A stretch of DNA of 64,000 nucleotides from Rhodococcus sp. Leaf247 (GTDB taxonomy: Bacteria > Actinomycetota > Actinomycetes > Mycobacteriales > Mycobacteriaceae): positions 186,157 through 250,156 of the forward strand of contig NZ_LMRP01000002.1 of NCBI RefSeq assembly GCF_001426185.1, read 5' to 3'. Shown here in pieces: positions 25,180 to 36,672 of this stretch (positions are counted from its first letter, which is position 1; each line of letters begins with the position of its first letter). The notes beneath the pieces were generated by a model. The model was not told the origin of the DNA. It did not search any database and was given only the letters and a program-made list of their open reading frames with translations. Position numbers and translations under genes: made by a program.

Positions 25180-26244
25180 ATGAGTAAGAGCCAACGTAGG
25201 GCCAAGGCCGAAAAGCGCACGGCGCAAAGACGGCCGGCATTGTGCTGGCACGACGTGCTGAAACGTTTCGCCGAATGGTTGGTGAACTCGGGCTGCACCA
25301 CAGACCCGTTGGCGGCATATTCGACGGCGATGGCAGTCGACCGATCCAGGCGCGAACACGACATCCTGGTCGCGGGATCCGACATACCACTGGAGTTGTT
25401 CGACACAGACGTGTACGCCGACGACTGCGGACACACACCGTGGTCACCCGACGACACTGTCGATGCGCTCGATCTCTTCGCGAGATTCTTTGTAGAAGAA
25501 CGTGTTTCGACGACACAGACAAACGACCTCGCGGAGATGGTCGGGGTTTCCCCGCCACGCATGGCACCGGTCCCGCGACGTCGCTCGGCACCCCTCGGTC
25601 CGACCACCCTGACGTCTCACGTCCGGCGGGTTGCTGCCTGGTGCGAAGACAACGGCAGCGTTCCCGACCCCTGCTTCGCACACCCGCGCTCGAGCAGGCA
25701 GCTTCGAGACGCCCTCGGCCCGACCGGTGAAGGCGACACCCTCAGCGAACTGCTATCGACGGTGACGTACCAGGTGGTTATCGCGACCGCGTTGGGAGTG
25801 GGCGTCCTGCGCAACGAGGATCGAACACTTCGAGCAGGAGACGCGTTCGATCACTGGCTCTCGGCACCGAGCGAGGAGTGGCGACGCCGAAGTCTCGTCG
25901 AGGCCTATATCGCGTGCCTGGAACCCGTTGTCGCACCAGACGGAGCCTCGTTGCAGCGCGAGATGACCGCAGCATGCGCCGCACTATGGTTCATCCTCGT
26001 TCGTTCCCTGGTCGACGACCCGGCACATGACGGCGAAGCTTTCGACACGGGCATCGACACCGACGTCGAGAAAGTCAGCGCGTGGGTGTTCGTGCGACTG
26101 GCCACCATGGTCGACCTCGGACTGATCGTCCCGGTGAACGGACAGTTCTGTGTTCCGGACTCTCACGCGCCGGCACTTATCGAGGCGCTCGATCGTCGTC
26201 ATCTCGACACGTCGACGCCGGCGGATCTCGAGCGTCGATCCTGA
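25180..26244 (+). CDS. Protein of unknown function between twin palindromes
   Basis: I do not recognise this 354-residue protein. It has a basic N-terminus (MSKSQRRAKAEKRTAQRRP), no signal peptide, and alternates helical segments (LCWHDVLKRFAEWLVNSG, ACAALWFILVRSLVDD, VEKVSAWVFVRLATMVDLGL). The basic head resembles nucleic-acid-binding or SEC-C-linked proteins, but no zinc motif follows. ATG 25180 has a GGGGGGGA run upstream; earlier in-frame starts would include palindrome A. Palindrome B begins three bases after its stop. The flanking repeats suggest it may have moved as a cassette. Confidence 0.7.
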   Translation: MSKSQRRAKAEKRTAQRRPALCWHDVLKRFAEWLVNSGCTTDPLAAYSTAMAVDRSRREHDILVAGSDIPLELFDTDVYADDCGHTPWSPDDTVDALDLFARFFVEERVSTTQTNDLAEMVGVSPPRMAPVPRRRSAPLGPTTLTSHVRRVAAWCEDNGSVPDPCFAHPRSSRQLRDALGPTGEGDTLSELLSTVTYQVVIATALGVGVLRNEDRTLRAGDAFDHWLSAPSEEWRRRSLVEAYIACLEPVVAPDGASLQREMTAACAALWFILVRSLVDDPAHDGEAFDTGIDTDVEKVSAWVFVRLATMVDLGLIVPVNGQFCVPDSHAPALIEALDRRHLDTSTPADLERRS

Positions 26245-26246
26245 TC

Positions 26247-26285
26247 GTGGACTTCAGACCCCGGATTCCGGGGCCCAAAGTCCAC
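26247..26285. repeat. 39-bp palindromic element, copy B
   Basis: The arms GTGGACTT (26247-26254) and AAGTCCAC (26278-26285) are exact complements, and an inner CCCCGG/CCGGGG pair lies at 26259-26273. The same length, orientation and core are seen at 25081-25119. It starts three bases after the stop of the preceding gene and could double as its terminator. Confidence 0.8.
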
Positions 26286-26291
26286 AAACGA

Positions 26292-26328
26292 CTCTGGCCC
26301 ATGCACGACGCGCGTGCATGGGCCAGAG
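26292..26328 (-). terminator. Strong hairpin terminator of icd
   Basis: A 16-bp perfect stem (CTCTGGCCCATGCACG at 26292-26307 with its complement at 26313-26328) has a five-base loop. It lies nine bases after the icd stop. On the minus strand it is followed by TCGTTTG, a weak T-rich tail. It may also serve the gene arriving from the left. Confidence 0.85.
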
Positions 26329-26337
26329 GGCCGTGAA

Positions 26338-28572
<2,235 letters not shown>

Positions 28573-29031
28573 TGCAGGTCTTGCCTCGTTTTCCGTCTGC
28601 TCGACGTCGTCTGTCCTTGTGGGCTCGGAGACAACTTTAGTCGTGCAGGGCTGTGTTGTGGCGACCCCGGTAGGACCGGCTCGCTGTGCGCTGCGGCATA
28701 GCTGACCAGCGCGGGAGGCAAATAGTGAAGCTACTGATGGGTAACCTCGTGAACCGGTCGGCGCTGCCTGCGTCGAACCGGTTGCCGATGACGTCACTCG
28801 AGTCGAGGATCGTGCTCAACGCGTCCATGGATCCTGAACTGTGTCGTTCTTCTCGGCGAGATCACCGGCCAAGGTGGGATCCGCAGGAGTATCCAAAACA
28901 TCCTCGATATCGGAGTAGTGATTCCAGGGCTTAGTGGAGACAGAACCGAGCACGGCTCCCGGCCGACCGACGGTGTCCATACCGCGAAGTAGCACTTCTG
29001 CTGCTCAGCCTCGGAGATGCCAGAATGCACA
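28573..29031. other. Intergenic region upstream of icd
   Basis: This 459-base stretch separates icd from the end of the upstream lipoprotein gene on the same strand. It should carry the icd promoter; a minus-strand TAAAGT at 28639-28634 is a weak -10 candidate. A 78-codon minus-strand frame at 28794-29030 shows no family resemblance. Nothing else is seen. Confidence 0.45.
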
Positions 29032-29979
29032 TCAGCAGGGAATTATGTAACTCGGATCCGTCGTCTCATCGAGCCATTTCCCGTACGACCCTCCGGCCGA
29101 CGCGTTGACGGCAGCGCACACCTCGGACTCGGTGCGACCCGCGATGCGGTACACCGCATAGATCGCATTCCCTTCGGCAGTCGCTTGCCGAAGGGACGGG
29201 CACGCGTTGTCGGTCCGCAGGTACCGAGCACCCGGATTCTGCGAGAGCTGGGTCGCAACCTCCTGCTCGTACGAACCCGGCGCGGTCGCCGAGTACAGCA
29301 CGACGATTCCAGTCCCATCACACGACGGGACTGTCATCGGGGTGTTCAGGCCGAGATCACCGCGGACAGCGCCGCCCTGCTGTTCACTACCATCGGGTGC
29401 AGGTACAGAGGCAGCCGAAGACTGTCCGACCCATCGTGCGAGCTCGTCACCCAGTGCGCCGTTGTAGCGGATAGAGGTAATAGGCGGACCCGTCACGTCG
29501 AACGCGACGACACCTTTGACGCGATCACCCACCGATACAGTTCCCGCAGGCAATTGACCGTCGACCGCACCGAGCTCTGGCTGGTACGTGGTTCCGTCGG
29601 ACGCCCGCGCAGTGAAGTACAGCGGGTTCACGTTCGTTGTGCCCTCGACGCCTTCGAGCGTGACGGTGATCTGTTGCAGATCACCGGATACGGGGAGGCC
29701 GAACCGCGACGGTTGCGCGGGCGACAGCGACTCCACCGTGACCCGCGTAGTCACCCGACCGCCCACAACTTCTTGAGCGGCACCTATCGGAACCGCCTCG
29801 TCAGAAGGACGAGCAGCTGTCGTCTGTTCGACGGACGTGCCCTCCGCAGGAGCAACGCTGGCGGAGCCACTAACACTCTGACCGCAACCCGTGAGCGCTA
29901 CCGCAACGAGCACACAAGCGCTCATCCACCAGGCCACAAGGTGCCGCTCGCCGGTCGCGGAGCGAAGCTGAGTCACCAC
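29032..29979 (-). CDS. Lipoprotein with DUF4352-like domain
   Basis: This 315-residue protein has a lipoprotein signal (VLVAVALTGC, lipobox cysteine near residue 32), a Ser/Thr/Ala linker, then an immunoglobulin-like DUF4352-type domain at about 65-165 (RVTVESLSP, QQITVTLEGV, SVGDRVKGVVAFDV). The C-terminal domain at about 215-315 has paired cysteines (VPSCDGTGIVVLYSATAPG, VCAAVNASAGG, YIIPC) of the kind seen at the ends of actinobacterial serine/threonine kinases and lipoproteins. GTG 29979 overlaps the end of the upstream lipoprotein gene by seven bases, so the pair is one operon. Function unknown; surface exposed. Confidence 0.8.
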   Translation of the reverse strand: MVTQLRSATGERHLVAWWMSACVLVAVALTGCGQSVSGSASVAPAEGTSVEQTTAARPSDEAVPIGAAQEVVGGRVTTRVTVESLSPAQPSRFGLPVSGDLQQITVTLEGVEGTTNVNPLYFTARASDGTTYQPELGAVDGQLPAGTVSVGDRVKGVVAFDVTGPPITSIRYNGALGDELARWVGQSSAASVPAPDGSEQQGGAVRGDLGLNTPMTVPSCDGTGIVVLYSATAPGSYEQEVATQLSQNPGARYLRTDNACPSLRQATAEGNAIYAVYRIAGRTESEVCAAVNASAGGSYGKWLDETTDPSYIIPC

Positions 29980-31022
29980 GCGTCAGCCGCCAGACGCTGG
30001 CCGGCGGTCGAGGCCAAACTCGTTATCGCGTCGGTCAATTCGGCTTGACTCTGACCGCCCGAGAGTCCCGGAGTAGCAGGCACCGAGGACATGGTGACGC
30101 TGAAACCGACCGTTCCCACGGACCACGCCGCCTCGACCAGACCGAGTTCGTCGTTGACGATGGCATTGCCGCCTTCCAGGTCGATCAGACGGCCCGAGGC
30201 CAGCAGGAAATCGTTGGTAGCCAGCTCCGCTGCCGCGACGTCGGACGCCGCCGCGTTCGCGTCTGCAAATTCCGTCGCGGTGAACCCGACCTCACCTTCT
30301 GCGGTCGAGCACACCCAGGACGCGGTTGCTCCATCCGCAAGATACGAGGTGGGATCGTCGGTCACATCGCCGAGGATTGCATTGAAACCGTTGCGAGTGA
30401 GCGCATCACCATCGACCAGTGCGCACGCGTCGCGGCGCCGTATGTCCGATGCGGCGGCAAGAGACGACTCTCGCTGCTTTCGGTAGTCAGCGAGGGAGCC
30501 GTCCGGGTCCGGAAATTCGACACCGCCTGGACACTGATCGATGTACGACGTCGCACCGGCCGGCGTATCGGTACGCCCGTCGACACCGGTGAGTGGTTGT
30601 CCTGAGTACATGACCCAGCACGGCCTGCCTGTCCCGTAGATGTCCTGATCGGACTCGGGGGTCCAGTCGAAAGCTGTCACATCGAAGTCTGCGGAGTTGG
30701 CATACCCGTAGCAGTACGCAGCGGTCGTCTCGCTCAGGTACTCGTCGACGCATTGGTCGGTCAACGCGAGGATGTCCTCGTAGTCGACGTTGTCCGCGAC
30801 GAAGCGGATGTTCGTCTGCCCACCCTTGTTCTCCTTGGTGACGGACTCGGTCCGCACCATCGATCGGTCGAAGCGGGGTCCGGACTGCCCTTCGGACGAA
30901 GCCGGCGTACTCGCCTCGGAGGCCGCGGTGGTCTCTGCAGCGTTCTCGTTCGACGGCGATCCACATGCGGTGAGCATCATGCCCACTGCAATCACCGACA
31001 CTGACGCTCGAATGACGTTCAT
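29973..31022 (-). CDS. DUF3558-like lipoprotein
   Basis: This 349-residue protein has a lipoprotein signal peptide ending MMLTAC (lipobox cysteine at about residue 20), then a Thr/Ser/Glu-rich linker. Residues about 70-190 form one unknown domain with several cysteines. Residues about 200-349 resemble the DUF3558 fold of mycobacterial lipoproteins (DACALVDGDALTRNGF, then a C-terminal TMSS and AITSLASTAGQRL). It is anchored on the outer face of the cytoplasmic membrane. It is the first gene of a two-gene operon with the DUF4352-type lipoprotein. Confidence 0.78.
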   Translation of the reverse strand: MNVIRASVSVIAVGMMLTACGSPSNENAAETTAASEASTPASSEGQSGPRFDRSMVRTESVTKENKGGQTNIRFVADNVDYEDILALTDQCVDEYLSETTAAYCYGYANSADFDVTAFDWTPESDQDIYGTGRPCWVMYSGQPLTGVDGRTDTPAGATSYIDQCPGGVEFPDPDGSLADYRKQRESSLAAASDIRRRDACALVDGDALTRNGFNAILGDVTDDPTSYLADGATASWVCSTAEGEVGFTATEFADANAAASDVAAAELATNDFLLASGRLIDLEGGNAIVNDELGLVEAAWSVGTVGFSVTMSSVPATPGLSGGQSQAELTDAITSLASTAGQRLAADAW

Positions 31023-31166
31023 CGACCTACCCCCGCTCGAAACACGATCACTGCGGCCGACATCGGGCCGCAGTACGCCTCTTTGTCGCGTCTGTCCCGT
31101 ATGCCGTTACACCGCCTTCGGCCGCCTCGGGAGGCGGGACGACACGGGATACGCCAGACTTCCACC

Positions 31167-32441
31167 GTGTCGACGACCGAGAGACCACGCGTCCCCCGTT
31201 CCGGCATCGTCGGCGGCACGTTCGCCTTACTCGGCGCCCTTTACTTCGCGCAGGGGTTGCCCTTCGGCTTCTTCACTCAGGCACTGCCCGTGGTGTTGCG
31301 GCAGTCCGGCTACTCCCTGGTCGCGATCAGCGCGAGCGGAGTGCTGTTCGCGCCGTGGGCATTGAAGTTCCTGTGGGCACCGTTTGTCGACAGGTACGGG
31401 AGTCGACGACGGTGGCTGCTCTCACTCCAACTCGGCGCAGCGGCTGTCGCGCTGGTGCTGGCCTGCCTCGACCTCACGTCCGGCCTGCAGTGGCTGTTCC
31501 TCGGAATCGCCGTCGTGAACGTTCTCTTCGCGACGCAGGACGTCGTCACCGACGGGCTCGCCGTGCGACTGCTCGACGCACGCCACCGAGGTGTGGGCAA
31601 CGGGATCCAACTCGGGGCGTACCGCATCGGCATGATCGTCGGCGGCGGCGTTCTGCTGTGGTTGTTCTCGTTCGCGGGATGGCGAGCACTGTTCGTCGCG
31701 ATGGCCGCGTTGATCGTGGCGTCCACGATCCCGGTCCTCCTGCTCCGGACTCAACTCGACAGGGCGGATGTGCGACCCGCGGAGTCGACGACCGCCGTCC
31801 GCCTCGCCGGGACGTGGTGGGTTCGCCTGCGCCGACCGGGTGTCCCGGCCTTCATCGGCCTGATCGCCGCCTACAAGTTCGGCAACTCGATGGGGTCGGC
31901 CCTCGTCGGTCCGTTCCTCTCCGACCTCGGGCTCACCCTCGGACAGATCGCGCTTCTCGACGGCGGAGTCGCCTCGGGCTCCGCGCTCGCCGGTGCCGCA
32001 CTGGGTGCCTGGTACGCGACGCGCTTCGGCCGACGACGTGCCCTGCTCGTCGCCGGTATCACCCAGACCCTCGCGCTCGGCTTCTACGTCGCCGCGGCAC
32101 TCGACATCGGCGGGATCGCCCTCGTGGTGACCGCCAGCGTCTGCGAGCACGTATTCGGCGGCGCCGCGACCGTCGTGCTCTTCGCCCTCATGATGGATGC
32201 CTCTGAACGTGTCTACGCCGGAACCGATTACACCCTTCTGGCGTGCGCCGTCGTCTTCTCGCAGGGCATCGCCGGACTCGCTGCAGGCGTGGTCGGCCAA
32301 GCCTTCGGTTACGCCGCGATGTTCGGGACGGGCCTCGTCCTGTCCGGGCTGGGGTGCACGCTCCTGCTCTGGGCGCTGAAGAAGGGCATCGGGCCCGTGC
32401 AGTTGGGCGAGTCGGGCGTCATGGCCCCCGACGGGGGCTGA
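31167..32441 (+). CDS. AmpG-like major facilitator superfamily transporter
   Basis: This 424-residue membrane protein has about 12 hydrophobic segments and AmpG/PAT-type signatures: YFAQGLPFGFFTQALPVVLR, LKFLWAPFVDRYGSRR and FATQDVVTDGLAVRLLD. AmpG in enterobacteria imports anhydro-muropeptides; in actinobacteria the substrate of such homologues is not established. The start GTG 31167 gives a short cytoplasmic head; earlier in-frame starts lack support. The competence/damage-inducible cinA follows 24 bases downstream on the same strand. Confidence 0.87.
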   Translation: MSTTERPRVPRSGIVGGTFALLGALYFAQGLPFGFFTQALPVVLRQSGYSLVAISASGVLFAPWALKFLWAPFVDRYGSRRRWLLSLQLGAAAVALVLACLDLTSGLQWLFLGIAVVNVLFATQDVVTDGLAVRLLDARHRGVGNGIQLGAYRIGMIVGGGVLLWLFSFAGWRALFVAMAALIVASTIPVLLLRTQLDRADVRPAESTTAVRLAGTWWVRLRRPGVPAFIGLIAAYKFGNSMGSALVGPFLSDLGLTLGQIALLDGGVASGSALAGAALGAWYATRFGRRRALLVAGITQTLALGFYVAAALDIGGIALVVTASVCEHVFGGAATVVLFALMMDASERVYAGTDYTLLACAVVFSQGIAGLAAGVVGQAFGYAAMFGTGLVLSGLGCTLLLWALKKGIGPVQLGESGVMAPDGG

Positions 32442-32465
32442 CCTCGGCCGCCGTAGTGTCGAACC

Positions 32466-33746
32466 ATGGCAGTGCGCGCGGGTGTGGTGGTCACGGGTAG
32501 CGAAGTTCTGGCCGGGCGGGTCAGCGACCGCAACGGTCCCTGGGTGGCTCGGGAACTCCTGCAGATGGGCGTCGATGTCGCCCATCTGACGGTGTGCGGT
32601 GACCGGCCGGCCGATCTGACCGCCCAGGTCCAGTTCCTCGCCGACCAGCACGTCGACCTCATCGTCACGACTGGAGGCCTCGGCCCGACTGCGGACGACC
32701 TCACCGTCGAGACCGTCGCCGCGCTCTACCGGCGCGAGATGCACCTCGACGTCGAACTCGAAGGCCGCATCACGGCCATCGTCGAGCGCTGGCGCAGCCG
32801 CCTCGGTAGCGTCGCCGACTCCGAGCCGCTGCGAGTGGGGGTGCGCAAGCAGGCGATGGTTCCTGCCGGAGCGCAGTCGATCTCGCCGACGGGCACAGCA
32901 CCGGGCGTGGCAATGGCCGACGACTCGGGCACCCTCCCCACGGTCCTCATCCTTCCGGGACCGCCCTCCGAACTGCAGTCGATGTGGCCGGAAGCGATAG
33001 AGAGCGCACCCGTCGCCGCAGTGCTCGCGCGGAGGACGTCGGTCACCGAGGACACCATCCGGGCCTACGGATTGTCGGAGGCCGACCTGGCCGCGACCTT
33101 GCGTACCGCAGAGAGCTCGATTGCCGGGTTCGGCGATCTGGCGATCACCACCTGCCTGTCGCGCGGCGAACTCGAGATGGTCACCCGCTACGAGGAGTCC
33201 GCGGCCGCCGCCTACTCCGACGTGTTGGCGCTCATCAAGCAACACCATGGCGCGCAGATCTTCTCGACCGACGGGTCCACCATCGACGACATCGTGGCGA
33301 CTCGATCCGGTGGCCGCCGCATCGCGACGGCGGAATCGTGCACCGGCGGCATGATCGCTGCACGGCTCACCGATCGGGCAGGCTCGTCGGCCTACGTGGT
33401 CGGCGGTGTGGTGTCGTACGCCAACGAAGTGAAGATCGGCTCACTCGACGTTCCCGCCGCCTTGATCGAGGAGCACGGCGCCGTCAGCGAACCCGTGGCC
33501 GCCCGCATGGCCGAAGGAGCGCTGCACCGCGTCGGCGCCGATGTCGCCGTCTCCACCAGCGGTGTCGCGGGGCCGGGTGGGGGAACGGAGAGCAAGCCCG
33601 TCGGCACCGTGTGCTTCGGCATCGCTGTGACGGGCCGACCGACCGTCACGCGGACGCTGCGGCTACCCGGTGATCGTGCGAGTGTCCGAGCGCTCTCGGT
33701 CACCGTCGCGATGCACATGCTCGCGGACGCACTGAGCGACGCCTGA
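32466..33746 (+). CDS. cinA: CinA family nicotinamide-nucleotide amidohydrolase-like protein
   Basis: This 426-residue protein has both CinA domains. The N-terminal molybdopterin-binding-like domain ([29 protein letters not shown]) acts as an ADP-ribose pyrophosphatase in some CinA proteins. The C-terminal domain ([40 protein letters not shown]) is the NMN deamidase type, which recycles NMN for NAD. The length is normal. It is followed six bases later by the second DDCTDGYL gene, so the two are probably cotranscribed. Confidence 0.94.
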   Translation: MAVRAGVVVTGSEVLAGRVSDRNGPWVARELLQMGVDVAHLTVCGDRPADLTAQVQFLADQHVDLIVTTGGLGPTADDLTVETVAALYRREMHLDVELEGRITAIVERWRSRLGSVADSEPLRVGVRKQAMVPAGAQSISPTGTAPGVAMADDSGTLPTVLILPGPPSELQSMWPEAIESAPVAAVLARRTSVTEDTIRAYGLSEADLAATLRTAESSIAGFGDLAITTCLSRGELEMVTRYEESAAAAYSDVLALIKQHHGAQIFSTDGSTIDDIVATRSGGRRIATAESCTGGMIAARLTDRAGSSAYVVGGVVSYANEVKIGSLDVPAALIEEHGAVSEPVAARMAEGALHRVGADVAVSTSGVAGPGGGTESKPVGTVCFGIAVTGRPTVTRTLRLPGDRASVRALSVTVAMHMLADALSDA

Positions 33747-33752
33747 GAGTCG

Positions 33753-34451
33753 ATGGACACGACCCCTGCACTCCCCCGCTGGCAGTTCGCGTCGGATGAT
33801 CTCCTCACGCGATACGTCGGGGTCACCGACGAGGACATGCGCGGCTGGTCCATCCACACCCACCATGTCGACGGCACATCTGACATGTCGCCGTTCACTC
33901 AACACCCTGCCGTTGTCGACGACACCGGTCGAGTGTTCTTTCACGACGACGGGCCGACGCAGGTGTGGGCCGCAGAGATCGATGCCGCAGCCTTGCTGAT
34001 CAGTCTCGAAACGCCGACCGGCGTCCTGCTCGAGGTCGACCAGTGGGACGCGATGACCGCGTGGCTCGTCGAGTCGATACAGGACGAACCCGCCGGGCTC
34101 GTCATCGATCTCGGACCCAACACCGACGTCCCCGACGACGAGCTCGACGACATTGAGCTCATCACCGCGCAGATGCACCGCCTCGACGACGGGGTGGTGA
34201 TGGTGCGCCGGTCGCGCCGCATCCTGCACACGCTTCGCTTCGCCGACCATTCGGTGCAGGGATTAATTCTCGACAGATGGCACCACGACGGGCATTTCGA
34301 CGACTGCACCGACGGGTACCTGTTCAGTCGCGATCTCGCACTCGCGGCCGGTGCGTGCGTTGCGTGGGTGCGTGATGCGGGTGGTGTCGAGGCCGCCGAT
34401 CGGCTCGGGTGTTCGTTCGACTTCGCGGACGAGCTACCCGGGCAGGCATGA
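33753..34451 (+). CDS. Unnamed 'DDCTDGYL' family protein, single-part form
   Basis: This 232-residue protein is homologous along its whole length to the C-terminal half of the protein at 2394-3734. Shared stretches are AWL(V/M)ES, PAGL(V/I)I, LGPN, LDDGV-MVRRSR, W-H-H-D-HFDDCTDGYLF and ACVAW near the end. No membrane segment or signal is present. The invariant cysteine, aspartates and histidines could form a metal or catalytic site, but this is speculation. ATG 33753 starts six bases after cinA. A damaged third copy lies 3.2 kb downstream. Confidence 0.75.
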   Translation: MDTTPALPRWQFASDDLLTRYVGVTDEDMRGWSIHTHHVDGTSDMSPFTQHPAVVDDTGRVFFHDDGPTQVWAAEIDAAALLISLETPTGVLLEVDQWDAMTAWLVESIQDEPAGLVIDLGPNTDVPDDELDDIELITAQMHRLDDGVVMVRRSRRILHTLRFADHSVQGLILDRWHHDGHFDDCTDGYLFSRDLALAAGACVAWVRDAGGVEAADRLGCSFDFADELPGQA

Positions 34452-34574
34452 CGTCCTGCAATCAGGTCACGCTCGGTGTCACGTATTTCGAACAGGTGGG
34501 CGGAGCCAGGCTCCTTAGAGGAGTTCTCAGAGGGGAAACGTGGTCGTCGCGAGATCCTGTCGCTACGGCGACCG

Positions 34575-34883
34575 TCATCCACGTCCTGTGATGCGCAGTC
34601 CCCGCCACCCAGCCGCAGCGGACGCCAGGGCCCCGGCTGCTCCCCCGATCACCGGATAACTCCACCAAGGAACCGGAAGCCCATTCCACCATCCAGAGCC
34701 GGCGTGATCGAGCGTCAGGGTGGTCGAGTAGCTCCTCGTCATCTCGACGCCACGCAACGGCGCGTAGGCGCCGTCGTAGATCACCTCGCTCTGATCACGA
34801 TAAAGTGCGAACCCCTCGACACCCAGGAAAACCAAGCCGATCACGACGCCCGCAAGGGCGCCCCACAGAACGAGAATGCGCAC
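34575..34883 (-). CDS. Small membrane protein, two segments
   Basis: This 102-residue protein has two hydrophobic helices, at about residues 3-27 (ILVLWGALAGVVIGLVFLG) and 73-93 (WSYPVIGGAAGALASAAAGW), joined by an external loop of about 45 residues. No family is recognised. Codon use and the membrane topology support a real gene. It lies downstream of the MFS pump, but in the opposite direction from the DDCTDGYL gene that converges on it. Confidence 0.6.
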   Translation of the reverse strand: MRILVLWGALAGVVIGLVFLGVEGFALYRDQSEVIYDGAYAPLRGVEMTRSYSTTLTLDHAGSGWWNGLPVPWWSYPVIGGAAGALASAAAGWRGLRITGRG

Positions 34884-34964
34884 GCAGCACCTTAACCGGC
34901 GCCACGCCGTGCGCGGCTTCTCTACGCCGCAGCGGTCGTACCTCGACAGTAGGAACGGCTCGAG

Positions 34965-36554
34965 TCAGCCCATGTGAACCGCGGTGTCGCCGGCCGGCAG
35001 GTCGGTCTTGCGGGCACGAACCAACACCAGGACGATCGGGGTGATCAGGATGACCATGATCGCCGCTGCCGCGAACGCGTGCGCGTATCCGGAGACCTCC
35101 GCGGAGAACATGTAGTCGATCGTGGAGTTGATGAAGTTGCGGATCGGTTCCGGCAGGGCAGCGAGCTCGGAATCGGACGGCAGGGTCTGCGACGCCAGGG
35201 CCTCCGGGGGCACTCCGGCGGGTGGCACGGGCGCGATGTTCGACGACAGGTAGGACGACTTGGCGGACGTGTAGATCGTGGTGAAGACGGCGGTTCCCAA
35301 GGCGCCACCGATCTGCAAGGCCGCGTTGACGAGTGCGCTGGCAGCGCCGGCGTCGTGATCGGCGACCCCGATGAGGGCCACGTTCTGCATCGGCACCATG
35401 AGCAGACCCAGCCCGAGCCCGAGGAGCATCACTCCGGGAAGCACGTGCGTCCAGTACGAGGTGTCGACGCCGATCTGAGTAAGCAGGACCAGACCGATGG
35501 CCGAGATGACGGGGCCGGCAGCCATCAACGGCTTCGGTCCCACGCGAGGCATCAATGCGGACGCTGCGGCGGCGGTGATCATGATGCCGCCGGTCATGGG
35601 GAGGGAAGCGACTCCGGCCACGACGGGGCTGAATCCGAGCACGATCTGGAAGTAGAAGGTCAGGTACAAGGTGCCACCGAGAAGGGCGGCGCCGATGATG
35701 GCCGAACCGAGGTAGGCGGACCCACGGTCTCGGTCCAGCAGGACGCCCAGCGGCAGAAGCGGATTGGCCGAGCGGGACTCGACGACGACGAACGCGGCCA
35801 GTAGAACGATGCCCAGCGCGATGAAGCTGAGGGTCGAGACGTTGGACCAGCCGTCTTCAGCCTCGGTGAACCCGTAGACCAGTGAGCCGAGGCCGAGGGC
35901 GACCAGAACTGCGCCGGGAACGTCGTACCGCGTGTCGCCCTCAGCCTTGCTCTCCTTGACCAAAGGGATCGCGGCGGCGGCCGCGAAGATCGCGACGGGA
36001 ACATTGACCAGCAGGCACCAGCGCCAGTTGGCGTACTCGGTGAGCACGCCGCCGAGCAGCAGGCCTACGGCAGCGCCGCCACCGGCGATGGCACCGAATA
36101 CACCGAACGCCTTGGCTCGTTCCTTCTCGTCGGTGAACGTAGTGGTCAGGATGGCAAGCGCAGCGGGGGCGAGCAGGGCGGCGAAGACGCCCTGGCCGGC
36201 ACGGGCGATGAAGAGCTGGTAGCCCTCCTGCGCCAGGCCACCGATGGCCGAGGCGATCGCGAATCCCGCCATGCCGACAAGGAAGGACCGCTTGCGGCCC
36301 CAGTAGTCGGCGATGCGGCCACCGAGCAGCAGCAACGCACCGAACGCGAGCGCGTAGGCGGTGATGACCCACGCGCGGCTGCTGTCGCTGATGCCCAGGT
36401 CTTCCTGCGCCTGCGGCAGAGCGATGTTCACGATGGTCGCGTCCAGCACGATCGTCAGCTGAGTGATGGCGACGATGCACAGCACGAGCCAACGACGCTC
36501 GTAGTTCGGATTGGCGTCGTTCTCTGACGACACGATGTCGGGCGTGCTGGTCAC
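34965..36554 (-). CDS. DHA2-family multidrug efflux transporter (14 TM)
   Basis: This 529-residue protein belongs to the EmrB/QacA drug:proton antiporters. The motifs include LTIVLDATIVNIALPQAQ (motif D1), GGRIADYWGRKRSF (motif A) and GAIAGGGAAVGLLLGG (motif C); about 14 transmembrane segments fit. It should expel cationic or lipophilic compounds. It is transcribed divergently from a TetR gene starting at 36673, whose operator-like palindrome sits between the two starts, so it is probably repressed until a drug binds the regulator. Confidence 0.93.
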   Translation of the reverse strand: MTSTPDIVSSENDANPNYERRWLVLCIVAITQLTIVLDATIVNIALPQAQEDLGISDSSRAWVITAYALAFGALLLLGGRIADYWGRKRSFLVGMAGFAIASAIGGLAQEGYQLFIARAGQGVFAALLAPAALAILTTTFTDEKERAKAFGVFGAIAGGGAAVGLLLGGVLTEYANWRWCLLVNVPVAIFAAAAAIPLVKESKAEGDTRYDVPGAVLVALGLGSLVYGFTEAEDGWSNVSTLSFIALGIVLLAAFVVVESRSANPLLPLGVLLDRDRGSAYLGSAIIGAALLGGTLYLTFYFQIVLGFSPVVAGVASLPMTGGIMITAAAASALMPRVGPKPLMAAGPVISAIGLVLLTQIGVDTSYWTHVLPGVMLLGLGLGLLMVPMQNVALIGVADHDAGAASALVNAALQIGGALGTAVFTTIYTSAKSSYLSSNIAPVPPAGVPPEALASQTLPSDSELAALPEPIRNFINSTIDYMFSAEVSGYAHAFAAAAIMVILITPIVLVLVRARKTDLPAGDTAVHMG

Positions 36555-36637
36555 GGGCGTGCCTCGGTCCTGGGAAAGGTAAGCGGTGGAATGTCTGTTC
36601 GACGATTCGAAAATGTACCGTTGCGGTCCGACACGGT

Positions 36638-36657
36638 CAAACGAACTAGTTGGTTGG
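36638..36657. promoter_or_regulatory. TetR operator-like palindrome in divergent promoter
   Basis: The inverted repeat centres on AACTAGTT, and 8 of 10 half-site positions pair across the 20 bases. It lies between the MFS pump start (36554) and the TetR start (36673), and just upstream of the TetR -10 box TAGGAT at 36660-36665. Confidence 0.58.
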
Positions 36658-36659
36658 CG

Positions 36660-36665
36660 TAGGAT
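36660..36665 (+). promoter_or_regulatory. -10 box of a probably leaderless tetR transcript
   Basis: TAGGAT fits the TANNNT consensus and ends seven bases before the GTG start at 36673. There is no ribosome-binding site, so transcription probably begins at or next to the start codon, which is common in actinobacteria. Confidence 0.5.
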
Positions 36666-36672
36666 TCAGCCT

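Noticed and set aside
28794..29030. A 78-codon minus-strand frame upstream of icd
   Set aside because: No family resemblance, no ribosome-binding site, and a low-confidence composition; treated as non-coding.
31422..33248. A 608-codon minus-strand frame across the AmpG-like gene and cinA
   Set aside because: It spans two clearly coding genes on the other strand and has the composition typical of antisense frames.
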